The notes under the pieces are model-generated. The model did not search any database. It was not told the origin of the DNA and saw only the letters and a list, made by a program, of their open reading frames with translations. From Ferrimonas aestuarii (GTDB lineage: Bacteria; Pseudomonadota; Gammaproteobacteria; Enterobacterales; Shewanellaceae), in assembly GCF_005116665.1 (NCBI RefSeq), contig NZ_SWCJ01000001.1, positions 592,018 through 656,017 of the forward strand: 64,000 nt of DNA, written 5' to 3'. Positions 8,232 through 16,786 of this stretch are shown here, one piece after another. Positions within the stretch are counted from its first letter, which is position 1; every line of letters begins with the position of its first letter. Position numbers and translations under genes: made by a program.

Positions 8232-9217
8232 GTCAATCACTGCGCTGGGGCCTAGTGGGCACCAGTTTTATCTCCGGTGTGATGGCCGATGCCATCCGCC
8301 TAGAGGGACGAAGCGAGATCACCGCAGTCGCTGGCCGCAATGAGGAGCGCTTGACTGAGTTCGCCAATCAGCATCAGATTGCAGGGCGCTACACCGATTA
8401 TGAGGCGCTTATTCGCAGTGATGAGGTCGACATTGTTTACATCGCGCTGCCCAATCACCTGCATACTGACTACGTCATCATGGCGGCCAATGCGGGCAAG
8501 GCGATTGTGTGCGAAAAGTCATTGTCTGTGGATGTGGTTAGCGCCAAGGCGGCTCTGGCTGCGGTGGAACAGGCTCAGGTATTTTTCGCCGAGGGCTTGA
8601 TGTATCTAAATCATCCGCTGGTGGCAGAGCTGCTCAATCAGTTAGATTCTGGAGTCATTGGTGAACTTAAGAGCGTTCAAGCCAGTTACAGCGCGGCGAT
8701 CTCTCAGTTCACCAACCCCGGCAGTAAAGGCGCGCTGTTTAACCTTGGTTGTTACCCATTGTCGCTGCTGCACCGAGTTCTGAGTCACCTCAACGTGACC
8801 ACCAAAGCGCTACCAGAGCTAACGGGATTTGGTCGAATTGGTGAGGATGGCAATGTGGTCGAGTCCAATGTGGCGCTGCAGTTTGATTGCGGCGTGGTCG
8901 CCCAGCTTCACACCGCCGAAGACTACGGCCTTAAGCATCAGTTTGAGCTGCTCGGTAGCAAAGGGTACCTGCGCTGTGACAGCAATCCGTGGTTGCCGGC
9001 GGCAAACAATCGCTTAGTGGTGGCTGAGTATGAACAGCCAGAGCGAGTCGTAGAGGTGGATGCACAGGGCGATGCGTTTTTGTATCAGGTTCGTCACGTC
9101 ATTGATGCCCTTGAGGGGGGCGAGATTGAACTCTGCTACCCAGCGGCCAACCGTGACGATTCCATGGCGATCATGAAGATGTTGTGTCGCTGGCATGAGA
9201 GGGTAGAAACGGAATAG
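8228..9217 (+). CDS. Gfo/Idh/MocA family oxidoreductase
   Basis: A 329-residue NAD(P)-dependent dehydrogenase. The Rossmann start is RWGLVGTSFISGVMADAI. The cofactor segment AGRNEERLTEFANQHQI and the VYIALPNHLHTDYVIMAANAGKAIVCEKSLS motif (EKP-type, here EKS) are visible. The catalytic Lys lies in the EKS motif. Substrates in the family are sugars, inositols or dihydrodiols; none can be fixed here. It is translationally coupled to the ABM gene and ends at a strong hairpin. Confidence 0.88.
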   Translation: MSQSLRWGLVGTSFISGVMADAIRLEGRSEITAVAGRNEERLTEFANQHQIAGRYTDYEALIRSDEVDIVYIALPNHLHTDYVIMAANAGKAIVCEKSLSVDVVSAKAALAAVEQAQVFFAEGLMYLNHPLVAELLNQLDSGVIGELKSVQASYSAAISQFTNPGSKGALFNLGCYPLSLLHRVLSHLNVTTKALPELTGFGRIGEDGNVVESNVALQFDCGVVAQLHTAEDYGLKHQFELLGSKGYLRCDSNPWLPAANNRLVVAEYEQPERVVEVDAQGDAFLYQVRHVIDALEGGEIELCYPAANRDDSMAIMKMLCRWHERVETE

Positions 9218-9220
9218 CAA

Positions 9221-9245
9221 AACGGCCGCATGATGCGGCCGTTGG
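9221..9245. terminator. Bidirectional hairpin between convergent genes
   Basis: AACGGCCGCAT at 9221-9231 is mirrored by ATGCGGCCGTT at 9233-9243. It lies in the 46-bp gap between the convergent Gfo/Idh/MocA and OYE genes and would serve both strands. Confidence 0.65.
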
Positions 9246-9263
9246 TTTAGTTAGCGGGGGAAC

Positions 9264-10373
9264 TCAGCCAAACAGCGCCTTTTTGCGGGCTTTATTGACG
9301 ATGCAGAAGTTGCCCCGTTTGGTACGGCATTTAGAGCAGCGCTCGCACTCAATGGCAGAGAAATCCCCTTGTTGCCAGCGCTGAATCAGTTTGGGCTCAG
9401 ATAGCAGTGGCCGCGATAGGGCAAACATCTGAATGTTAGAGCTTGTTGCCAACTGTTCGATGGCATTGAAGTCTTTTAGACCGCCGACGGTGACCACCGG
9501 AATGGTCAACTCCTGACTGACTACTTCGCCATATTCTCGGAAATAACCTTCGCCTTGCAGGGTATGGCCATCGAATTTTTGGCCCACCATGGTGTCTGCT
9601 TTGCCGTGAATGTTACCGGAGAGCACAATGGCGTCGACGCCGACCTGCTCCAACTTTCTGCAGATAATTCGAGTTTCCTCAAAGGTGAGGCCGCCATCAA
9701 AGAATTCGCTGGCGGTCAGTTTCACCAGAATTGGGAACCTGTTGCCAACCAGTTTGCGGGATTCTTGGTAGATCTCCATCAGAAAACGCATGCGGTTTTC
9801 TAAGCTGCCGCCATACTCATCTTGTCTGCGATTGTAGTAGGGGCTGAGAAACTGGTTGATAAGATAGGTATGAGCCCCGTGGATCTCGACACCATCAAAC
9901 CCCGCGTCTTTGGCACGTTTACAGGCATTGGCAAAGGCGGTCACAATGTAGTGAATCTCCTCTTTGGTCATCGCCTTCCCTTGGGTTTGGGTGCCGCGCT
10001 CAGGGACGTCACTTGGGGCGAAAATGGTGCGCTCGCCAACCTCAAAGGTGGTTTTGGTGCCACCATAAGCGATCTGCTTGACGATCTTGGTACCATATTG
10101 GTGCACCAAGTCGGTCAACTTTTTATAGCCCTCTATGAAGGAGTCATCGTAGATCCCCATCATGCCTGCATTGGGCTTTTCCTCTTTGACCACATTGGCG
10201 TAACCGGTGACGATCAGGCCCACTTCCCCTTGGGCCAACTCTTCATAGATGTCATACAGGGTGTCGGTCATGTGACCGTCCTCTGTCGCCATATTTTCCC
10301 AGGTTGCACTGCGGACAAAACGGTTCTTCAGCGTCATGTTGCCGATGCGAGTTTCTGAAAACAAAATGCTCAA
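9264..10373 (-). CDS. NADH:flavin oxidoreductase, Old Yellow Enzyme family
   Basis: A 369-residue FMN-dependent TIM barrel. Visible motifs are LKNRFVRSATWENMA at the N terminus, DGVEIHGAHTYLINQFLSPYYNRRQDEYGGSLENR, and the C-terminal FMN phosphate region MFALSRPLL. The His in EIHGAH and the following Tyr are in the catalytic positions. It has no C-terminal FAD/NAD domain, unlike 2,4-dienoyl-CoA reductase. It does end with four Cys (CERCSKC and then C after RGNF), similar to the Fe-S ligand region of the larger enzymes. It appears to be a single-gene unit. Confidence 0.85.
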   Translation of the reverse strand: MSILFSETRIGNMTLKNRFVRSATWENMATEDGHMTDTLYDIYEELAQGEVGLIVTGYANVVKEEKPNAGMMGIYDDSFIEGYKKLTDLVHQYGTKIVKQIAYGGTKTTFEVGERTIFAPSDVPERGTQTQGKAMTKEEIHYIVTAFANACKRAKDAGFDGVEIHGAHTYLINQFLSPYYNRRQDEYGGSLENRMRFLMEIYQESRKLVGNRFPILVKLTASEFFDGGLTFEETRIICRKLEQVGVDAIVLSGNIHGKADTMVGQKFDGHTLQGEGYFREYGEVVSQELTIPVVTVGGLKDFNAIEQLATSSNIQMFALSRPLLSEPKLIQRWQQGDFSAIECERCSKCRTKRGNFCIVNKARKKALFG

Positions 10374-10556
10374 GGTGGTGTTCTCACTGGTTGCTGGAGG
10401 AAGGGCGCCGTTATCGAATCGGCGAGGGCGGCGAGTCTACCCTAAAGCATGAAAAAATGCGGCAAAGATAGGGGCGTCAATGGTGCCATAAGCAGCTGAG
10501 ATGCCAATTTTGAGTGGAAGGGCGCTTTTTGGAATTCATTCCTATGGACTTTAACA

Positions 10557-10592
10557 CTCACCACGCCATTAGGTTGTGGCGTGGTGAGCAAC
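10557..10592 (-). terminator. Hairpin downstream of nhaC
   Basis: CTCACCACGCCA at 10557-10568 pairs perfectly with TGGCGTGGTGAG at 10577-10588, just beyond the nhaC stop on the minus strand. A clear T tract is lacking, so it may be an mRNA-stabilising stem rather than a strict terminator. Confidence 0.55.
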
Positions 10593-10603
10593 AGGGCAAA
10601 GGG

Positions 10604-12145
10604 TTAGGCGGAGGCGGGATTTTGGTTGCCAGTCGAGCGCTGCTGTAACTGCTCAAGGCCAGCTTTGGCTTGAGGCAGTTTAAGCACTTTCCAGCCAAAC
10701 AGGGCGCAGACAATGCCCACCAGCGGGCTTAGCCAGTTAAAGAACGCGTAGAGCGCATACTCCAGCGGCCCCACCCCCAATACCGAATGCATGTAGGCAC
10801 CACAGGTATTCCACGGGATCAGCGCTGAGGTGACGGTGCCGCCATCTTCAATAGCACGGGAGAGGTTCTCTGGCGCTAAGTCGCGCTCCCCATAAGCCCC
10901 TTTGAACATGCGTGCTGGCATGACTACCGAGATGTACTGATCCGCAGAGATAACATTGACCCCAAAGGCGGTGAAGATGGTGGTGACGATCAGTCGGCCG
11001 CCACTGTGTGCTGCGGCAATCAGCCCCTCAACTAAGCGCTTAAGCAGCCCAGTGGTCTCCATCACTGAGCCAAAATACATGGCGGTCATGATAAGCCACA
11101 CGGTGCCGAGCATGGAGCCCATGCCACCGCCACTGACCAGATCGTTCAGATCGCTATTACCAGTATCAATGCTGACACCTTGATAGAGAGCCTGCCAGAT
11201 CACCATCACGTTCTGTTGCCATGTTGGGCCCTCGGCAGCCAAGTTTGCGATCAGCTGCTGCTGAAACAGCAGAGCCCAGAAGCCACCGACGATGGCACCG
11301 ATGCTGATGGCAGCAAAGGCAGGTACCTTGGCCAGAGCCAGCCCTAAGGTGATCACCAGTGGTAGCAGCAGATGCCAACCCAGGGCAAAGTGTTGCTCTA
11401 ACCCCTGAGTCAGTTGATTAAGGCGCTCTGGAGAGAAGTCGCCACCGTCTTGCAGACCAAGCAGGGTAAACAGCAGCAGACTGACCAGAAAAGCCGGAAC
11501 CGTGCTCCAAAGCATGTGACGAATGTGGCTGAACAGATCGGCGCCGGCAATGGCGGGGGCAAGGTTGGTGGTATCGGAAAGCGGTGACAGCTTATCGCCA
11601 AAGTACGCGCCGCTGACGATGGCACCTGCGGTAATCACCGGTGAAAGGTTCATGCCGGTAGCCACGCCTATTAGGGCGACACCAATGGTGGCGGCCACGG
11701 TCCAGCTGCTGCCGATGCACAGCGCGACCACGGCGCATAGAATGCAGCTGGAGACATAAAACAGATCCGGATTAAGTAGCTGCAGGCCGAAGTAGATCAT
11801 GCTGGGTACGGTGCCCGCCAGTAGCCAGGTTCCAATTAATGCGCCAATGGAGAACAGAATTAAAAACGCCCCTAGAGTCAGGCTCATGCCCTTAGTGACA
11901 CCGGCTTCAATATCGGCCCAGCGGTAGCCATTTTTAAGACCAATCAGGGTGGCTAAACCGCCACCTAGCATCAGAGCAATCTGGTTCGCGCCAGAGGAGG
12001 AGTCGTCGCCAAATAGGTATACCGACAGTGCCAATAAGAGAATCAACACCACAACTGGCAGTAGGGCATCGATTAGGCTTGCGGATTTGCGGGTGGATGC
12101 TGTCGAGCCGACCGGGCTTGGCGATGGGGAATCGTTGCGGGTCAT
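10604..12145 (-). CDS. nhaC: NhaC family Na+/H+ antiporter
   Basis: A 513-residue inner-membrane transporter with about 11-12 helices. It has the NhaC/ArsB-like features GANQIALMLGGGLATLIGLKNGYRW, SGAYFGDKLSPLSDTTNLAPAIAG and a second repeat SRAIEDGGTVTSALIPWNTCGAY. The paired SD-TTN and W-NTCGA motifs are where ion translocation occurs in this family. The length is typical. It is monocistronic, with a 289-bp upstream region shared with a divergent exported-protein gene. Na+/H+ versus malate/lactate-linked exchange (MleN-type) cannot be told apart by eye. Confidence 0.85.
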   Translation of the reverse strand: MTRNDSPSPSPVGSTASTRKSASLIDALLPVVVLILLLALSVYLFGDDSSSGANQIALMLGGGLATLIGLKNGYRWADIEAGVTKGMSLTLGAFLILFSIGALIGTWLLAGTVPSMIYFGLQLLNPDLFYVSSCILCAVVALCIGSSWTVAATIGVALIGVATGMNLSPVITAGAIVSGAYFGDKLSPLSDTTNLAPAIAGADLFSHIRHMLWSTVPAFLVSLLLFTLLGLQDGGDFSPERLNQLTQGLEQHFALGWHLLLPLVITLGLALAKVPAFAAISIGAIVGGFWALLFQQQLIANLAAEGPTWQQNVMVIWQALYQGVSIDTGNSDLNDLVSGGGMGSMLGTVWLIMTAMYFGSVMETTGLLKRLVEGLIAAAHSGGRLIVTTIFTAFGVNVISADQYISVVMPARMFKGAYGERDLAPENLSRAIEDGGTVTSALIPWNTCGAYMHSVLGVGPLEYALYAFFNWLSPLVGIVCALFGWKVLKLPQAKAGLEQLQQRSTGNQNPASA

Positions 12146-12205
12146 ATCAATCCTTTACGTTCAGGGGCCGCCATTGACGCTTGCTTGCGTGATGTAGGCT
12201 GCCGT

Positions 12206-12233
12206 CGGCAGAATTTCCCTCTGCCGTGTTTTC
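12206..12233 (+). other. Hairpin with short T tract in the nhaC upstream region
   Basis: CGGCAGA at 12206-12212 pairs with TCTGCCG at 12220-12226, followed by TGTTTTCG. It looks like a small intrinsic terminator on the plus strand, but no gene precedes it. The rest of 12146-12434 shows no other clear element. Confidence 0.3.
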
Positions 12234-12434
12234 GTTATTGTTATCAGTTTGTTGCTTCACAACACTCTACGGTAATTGTTGGGTTGAAGAAACCTTTTGC
12301 TGGGAGTTGGCTCAGGCCCAGTTGGAAACTTAATTGCGCAGCTGACTGGGTAACTTCCATATTTTCATTGGCTTATGCTAAGTTAGCGCTTCACTTATCA
12401 GGGCCTGTTCGCCCAAGGATGGAGAATAACAATA

Positions 12435-13022
12435 ATGACAATCCAAGCTTTTCCTGCGCTTTGTAGCGCCATTATTGGTATGGCAATGGTGAGCTCTGCG
12501 GCGGCCACCACCAGTGAGCAAAACCAGTTTTTTGAGGCGTTATCGGCCCATTGTGGTAACGCCTATGAAGGCGTGGTAACCGCTGGCAACAGTCATGATT
12601 CCGCTTTCAGCAGTCAAGTGTTGGTGATGCACGTGCGCGAATGCAGTGATGAAGTGATTAAGGTGCCATTTCACGTGGGAGAGGATCACTCTCGAACCTG
12701 GGTAATCAGTAAAACGCCCTATGGCTTACATTTGGCCCACGACCATCGACATCAAGATGGCAGTGAAGACAAGGTGACGATGTATGGCGGCATGACCGCA
12801 ACCATGGGCAGCGCCAACGAACAGTCGTTTCCAGTTGATGCACATTCGATTAATAACTTTCGCGAAAACGGCCTTGAGGCCTCCATCACCAATGTGTGGC
12901 ACCTGTATCTGACCAACGATGAGTTTAGCTATCGCCTAACCAGAGAAAACCGATACTTTCGGGTCGACTTTGATCTGACGAAACCGGTTGCGCTGCCGCC
13001 GGTACCATGGGGGCACCAATAA
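12435..13022 (+). CDS. Exported protein of unknown function
   Basis: A 195-residue protein with a Sec signal peptide (hydrophobic to about residue 24, cleavage near SAAATT). The ATG follows GGAGAAT. The mature part is polar and rich in His (HLAHDHRHQDGS) with two Cys that could form a disulfide (AHCGNAYEG and VRECSD). The predicted location is the periplasm. I do not recognise a characterised family. It is a single-gene unit followed by a good terminator. Confidence 0.7.
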   Translation: MTIQAFPALCSAIIGMAMVSSAAATTSEQNQFFEALSAHCGNAYEGVVTAGNSHDSAFSSQVLVMHVRECSDEVIKVPFHVGEDHSRTWVISKTPYGLHLAHDHRHQDGSEDKVTMYGGMTATMGSANEQSFPVDAHSINNFRENGLEASITNVWHLYLTNDEFSYRLTRENRYFRVDFDLTKPVALPPVPWGHQ

Positions 13023-13049
13023 CCAGCGTCACTTACGTAAACCTTTTTC

Positions 13050-13076
13050 ACACCCGACCCCTAGTCGGGTGTTTTA
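13050..13076 (+). terminator. Rho-independent terminator
   Basis: CACCCGAC at 13051-13058 and GTCGGGTG at 13064-13071 form a stem with a five-base loop, followed by TTTTATT. It terminates the exported-protein gene. Confidence 0.8.
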
Positions 13077-13407
13077 TTCTCTGCGCCCAGTATTGCTGCT
13101 CTCTGAATTTCCCTTCGCCTCCCTCGTGAAGGACGTCGGTGCTCTCGCTTGCACTTTGCTTTAACAGCGACTTATGTGCCTACTTTGACTCAACGCCAGT
13201 GACACCGGCTCGATTGCAACCTGGCACCAGTGATGAGTCATGCCCTGTTCCATTAACGCAATTCGATTTCGAACGTGATTCTCAGTATTAGGTGGAGAAC
13301 CATTTCTGAGGGGTTGATCACCTTTAGTGATTTGATGATCTGGAAATGGTTGCAATTTGAGTTGCTGGCAACTAAGTTGTTCGCAATCTAATTAAAAGGA
13401 ACGTTTT
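13077..13407. other. Intergenic region without a supported gene
   Basis: 331 bp between a terminator and the haem-protein gene. The only reading frame (minus strand 13355-13161, 64 codons) has no start context and no recognisable product. The promoter and AAAAGGAACG ribosome site of the downstream gene are near 13395. Nothing else is evident. Confidence 0.4.
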
Positions 13408-13980
13408 ATGAAATCGCTAATGACCTTGGCTTTAGGTGCCCTTATCAGTGTCAGTGGGGTAGCGGCCGAACTTGAGGTTAATGCAGAAGACTTTCAGTGC
13501 ATTACCGATATGACACCGGTTCGTGGCTTTTACGTTGATAACCTCATTGAGGGCAAGTTGGCCGATACCGTGGCCATCGCCGAGGCGGAGCAGGGCGTTT
13601 ATCCTCCTGGCTCTGTGGTGCAGCTGGTTCCTACTGAGGTGATGGTTAAGCACCCCAAGGGCTTTAGTGCAGCAACTAACGATTGGGAATTTTTTGAGCT
13701 AAATGTCTCTCCAGAAGGCTCCGTTATTCATAAGCGCGGCTTTGTTGACGTGGAAAATCGCTTTGGCGGCAACTGCTTCGCTTGCCATATTAAGGCCGAG
13801 CCTAAATACGATTTCGTATGTGAAAGTGACCATGGCTGTGACCCGATTCCGCTGTCGCTGGAGGTCAAACGCCTGCTGCAAAAACTCGATCCACGCTGTG
13901 AAATCAAATATCAGCCAACCCCTGAAGAGATGGACGCACTGCAGAAGTTTCGAGCTTCATTGACCGCCAATCGCGGATAA
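13408..13980 (+). CDS. Exported monohaem cytochrome, cytochrome P460-like
   Basis: A 190-residue periplasmic protein with a signal peptide (MKSLMTLALGALISVSGVAA). One haem c motif is seen as NCFACH at about residues 125-130. Segments VRGFYVDNL, PPGSVVQLVPTEVMVKHPKGFS and DWEFFELNVSPEGSVIHKRG before the haem resemble cytochrome P460-type proteins. Three further Cys (VCESDHGCD and RCEIK) could make disulfides. Cytochrome c maturation and a periplasmic redox or small-oxyanion/NO-related role are inferred. It stands alone between non-coding gaps. Confidence 0.65.
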   Translation: MKSLMTLALGALISVSGVAAELEVNAEDFQCITDMTPVRGFYVDNLIEGKLADTVAIAEAEQGVYPPGSVVQLVPTEVMVKHPKGFSAATNDWEFFELNVSPEGSVIHKRGFVDVENRFGGNCFACHIKAEPKYDFVCESDHGCDPIPLSLEVKRLLQKLDPRCEIKYQPTPEEMDALQKFRASLTANRG

Positions 13981-14168
13981 ATGCCATTTCGGGTACTGGC
14001 TACACACTATCGCGGTGGGCAATCAGGCCTGCGGCGCGTGGGGTACCAAAATAAGCTGGTACCCCATGTTTTTCATCTAAGTTTTGTGAGGCGATTAAAG
14101 ACGGCCTCAAGATTTTTGCAGGCAATCGCTTTATACTGTGCCGTCACGTTTAACTCTCCAGTGATGGC

Positions 14169-15686
14169 ATGCACAACCTCCTCGAACAAGCAAAATCCAG
14201 CGGCAGCTCAATTGCGATTGCCCAACTGATCTATCACCCGAAAACGCAAACGTTGTCAAAACAGGGGCAGCCCATTGATCTGGAGCCGCGCACCCTTGAG
14301 TTGCTTGAGTTGCTGCTCACTAGCGTTGGCCAGCCCATGGCCTCCAGTGACATTATTGATGCCATCTGGCAGAGTAAGTACATCTCTAAGAATGTACTCA
14401 CCAACCGCATCAGTACTTTAAGAGCGATCTTTCAAGAGCAGATGCCCGATGAAGATGCCGCTAAATTGCTGGTTACCTATCCCCGTAAGGGTTACTTTCT
14501 CAATCCTGCCAGTGTTGGCCTTAATCAATCCTTGCCTCAGAAAACGCCAGCGGCAGAGCCTGTGGCCGAAAGCCAAACTGAACCTTCTCGTCGCCAGCTT
14601 AAGTTGGCGTACGGTTGCTGCCTCGCGTTACTTTGCTGTGTGGTAGCACTTTTAGCCGTGGTGTGGCAGCAGCAAGGGGTCTCCTCACAAGAGGCGAGAA
14701 CTCAGTCCCTCATTCCTAAGGTGGAGCTGCTGCTAAATCGCATAGATGTGCTTGGACCTACGGCAACGGCATATCGTACTGCTGTGAAAGCCATCTTGCT
14801 TCAGCAACAGGTGGAATACCCGTACACAGACATCGCCAACCAGGATGCGCCCAGCTACTTTTTGGATCCGTTAACACAAACACCGTTTTTCCCCGGTGCT
14901 CGAAATATGCGAACCAGCGATTACCTGGTGAATCTGGAGCTGAAAGATGGCTCGGAGGCTGGAATCTTAAAAGCGCAGCTTAGCGTGATAAACCCGTCAT
15001 CGGACAAACTGGCATTTCGCCATCAGTATCGAATTCGAGTGGCAGAATTGCAGTCGGATCTATTTCGGATTCACGCAGATATGGTCGCCTACTTTAATTT
15101 GCCGAAGCCATCTAAGAGTCATTGGCAGTTATCTGAGAAGCATACTGATTTGCTGATGAGAGGAGAGGTGTCACTGGATCAAATCTCGACAATGGATGAG
15201 TTTACCGCCAATACATTGGCTCGCCATTTGGCCCTGTTTGAGCGTGATGATGCGGTCATTGAAACGTTCATTGATAAAACGCAATTGGCGTTTGATATTT
15301 TGCCAGATGAACTCAGCTTATGGATGGGATTATTGCATTATAAAGTGGGTAAGTTGGATAAGGCGAAGGCTCTGCTGACGACGCCTCTTGGGGATTCATT
15401 AATCCAAAATGCGCTCATCTACACCTTTGTTTCCCATATTGCATTTAAGCAAAATAAACTGGACCAGTTTCGCCTTAATTATATGGAGTCCTTGGTGGCT
15501 TTACTTCGGGTGATGCCGTCCGAGGCGCTGTTTGAGCGTTTGTCTCAGCCGGAGTCGAAACAAACCTGTTTGAAGCCATGGACCGAGCTTAAGATAAGCG
15601 TTAAAGATGAGGTGTTGGTACGACGCTGGCGCAGCCTGATTGAGGAGCATTGCTCCAATGTGGGGTCGATAACCAACCCTAATTAA
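14169..15686 (+). CDS. CadC/ToxR-type membrane-bound winged-helix regulator
   Basis: A 505-residue protein. Residues about 18-115 form an OmpR/PhoB-type winged helix (LIYHPKTQTLSKQGQPIDLEPRTLELLELL, then KNVLTNRISTLRAIF and TYPRKGYFL). A single membrane helix follows at about 145-166 (ACCLALLCC-type segment). The periplasmic part of about 335 residues is largely helical and may hold TPR-like repeats (LSLWMGLLHYKVGKLDKAKALL). Such proteins bind DNA directly and sense the periplasm. The adjacent lipoprotein gene is a possible target. No Lys-decarboxylase genes are near. Confidence 0.8.
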   Translation: MHNLLEQAKSSGSSIAIAQLIYHPKTQTLSKQGQPIDLEPRTLELLELLLTSVGQPMASSDIIDAIWQSKYISKNVLTNRISTLRAIFQEQMPDEDAAKLLVTYPRKGYFLNPASVGLNQSLPQKTPAAEPVAESQTEPSRRQLKLAYGCCLALLCCVVALLAVVWQQQGVSSQEARTQSLIPKVELLLNRIDVLGPTATAYRTAVKAILLQQQVEYPYTDIANQDAPSYFLDPLTQTPFFPGARNMRTSDYLVNLELKDGSEAGILKAQLSVINPSSDKLAFRHQYRIRVAELQSDLFRIHADMVAYFNLPKPSKSHWQLSEKHTDLLMRGEVSLDQISTMDEFTANTLARHLALFERDDAVIETFIDKTQLAFDILPDELSLWMGLLHYKVGKLDKAKALLTTPLGDSLIQNALIYTFVSHIAFKQNKLDQFRLNYMESLVALLRVMPSEALFERLSQPESKQTCLKPWTELKISVKDEVLVRRWRSLIEEHCSNVGSITNPN

Positions 15687-15824
15687 ATCAGTGGTATAAG
15701 TACAAAATTAGGCTTTTGTTACTCCCCGTTTGTTTTTGTTTTTTGCCCTGATTGAGATGGCGACCCTAAGATGCGTGCAAACGTCAATTCCCCGCCTAGG
15801 GGACTCAATTAGGATTGCCACACT

Positions 15825-16727
15825 ATGCGAAAAACGCTCTCGATTCTTGCCATTGCCACCCTAACTTTATACGGCTGTGGCGGAGGCTCCTCCGGTTCCT
15901 CCGGTTCCTCCGGTGGGGATAAAGGCACAAAGGTGACGGTTGATTACCCAATAAAAAATGCCAAGTTTGCGCCAACTCTTACTGAGAAATGGAGTTATGA
16001 GCTGAGTCGCAATAAAGCGACACCCAATAAGTTTGACATTGCATATAAGGTATTAACCAGCGAACAACTGCTCGAAGTTCTAGAGCAGTCTGAAGATGCC
16101 AAGCTGTTTATCCCCATCGTTAATGATCTCGTGAATTTCGGTGTTAAAAAGTTCTACTTTAGCGATGAGAACAACGGCGGTGAGATTAGCCATTCACTGT
16201 ATTTCGCAGGGACCGATGGCGCGCTGCATGAAATCGATGACGCTTATGTTGCTGGTCGAAATGCGTTTAAGATGGTCGATTTGATGAAGACCAGCCCGTT
16301 ATTTCGCTTGAGCGGTGATGACGTCAAAGAGAATGATCCAAACATCTCAATCGGTGGTGATACCATTTCAGAATCTCTGACATTGAGCGGTGGGCTAATT
16401 AAAGTGATGCTGGAAGATTTTGAAGGCTACGAATGGCTGGACAATCTCCCTGATACTGCGGTGTGCAAAACCCACTGGCAGCAAAGCATTAATGAAACTG
16501 GGGTTCGTAAAACCCTTAGCGTGTCTGGTAAGAAGGTTGAAACGGCCTATCTGGAAGAGAAAAATACCTACAATTTGCGTTGTGATGAGATGGACTCCAT
16601 GGAGTTCTCCAGCAAGGCTACCCGTTGGTTTAATCCTCGTTTAGGCATCGTTGAGCAGTCGGAAACCTTCGATGCCAATCAGGTAACCATCGAAGCTCAA
16701 GAGTTGACGCTTTCTGCGTTTAAGTAA
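15825..16727 (+). CDS. Hypothetical lipoprotein with Gly/Ser linker
   Basis: A 300-residue protein with a lipobox: MRKTLSILAIATLTLYGC, with Cys18 as lipidation site. It is followed by GGGSSGSSGSSGGDKG, a flexible linker encoded in part by three exact tandem copies of TCCTCCGGT at 15888-15914. The remainder is soluble, acidic and not recognised. Two later Cys (AVCKTHW and NLRCDEM) may pair. It lies 139 bp after the CadC-like regulator on the same strand and is followed by a terminator. Inner versus outer membrane sorting is uncertain (residue +2 is Gly, favouring outer). Confidence 0.7.
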   Translation: MRKTLSILAIATLTLYGCGGGSSGSSGSSGGDKGTKVTVDYPIKNAKFAPTLTEKWSYELSRNKATPNKFDIAYKVLTSEQLLEVLEQSEDAKLFIPIVNDLVNFGVKKFYFSDENNGGEISHSLYFAGTDGALHEIDDAYVAGRNAFKMVDLMKTSPLFRLSGDDVKENDPNISIGGDTISESLTLSGGLIKVMLEDFEGYEWLDNLPDTAVCKTHWQQSINETGVRKTLSVSGKKVETAYLEEKNTYNLRCDEMDSMEFSSKATRWFNPRLGIVEQSETFDANQVTIEAQELTLSAFK

Positions 16728-16748
16728 ACGAGGCAGATAATAAGATTG

Positions 16749-16777
16749 GGCCGCAGAGGCAACTCTGCGGCCTTTTT
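16749..16777. terminator. Terminator between the lipoprotein gene and the TonB operon
   Basis: GGCCGCAGAG at 16749-16758 and CTCTGCGGCC at 16763-16772 form a 10-bp stem with a 4-base loop, followed by TTTTT on the plus strand. The operon from the right converges here, so it probably stops both transcripts. Confidence 0.85.
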
Positions 16778-16786
16778 CCGTTGTGG

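Noticed and set aside
13161..13355. 64-codon minus-strand frame upstream of the haem protein
   Set aside because: No ribosome site, no match to a known family, and it lies in the leader of the next gene.
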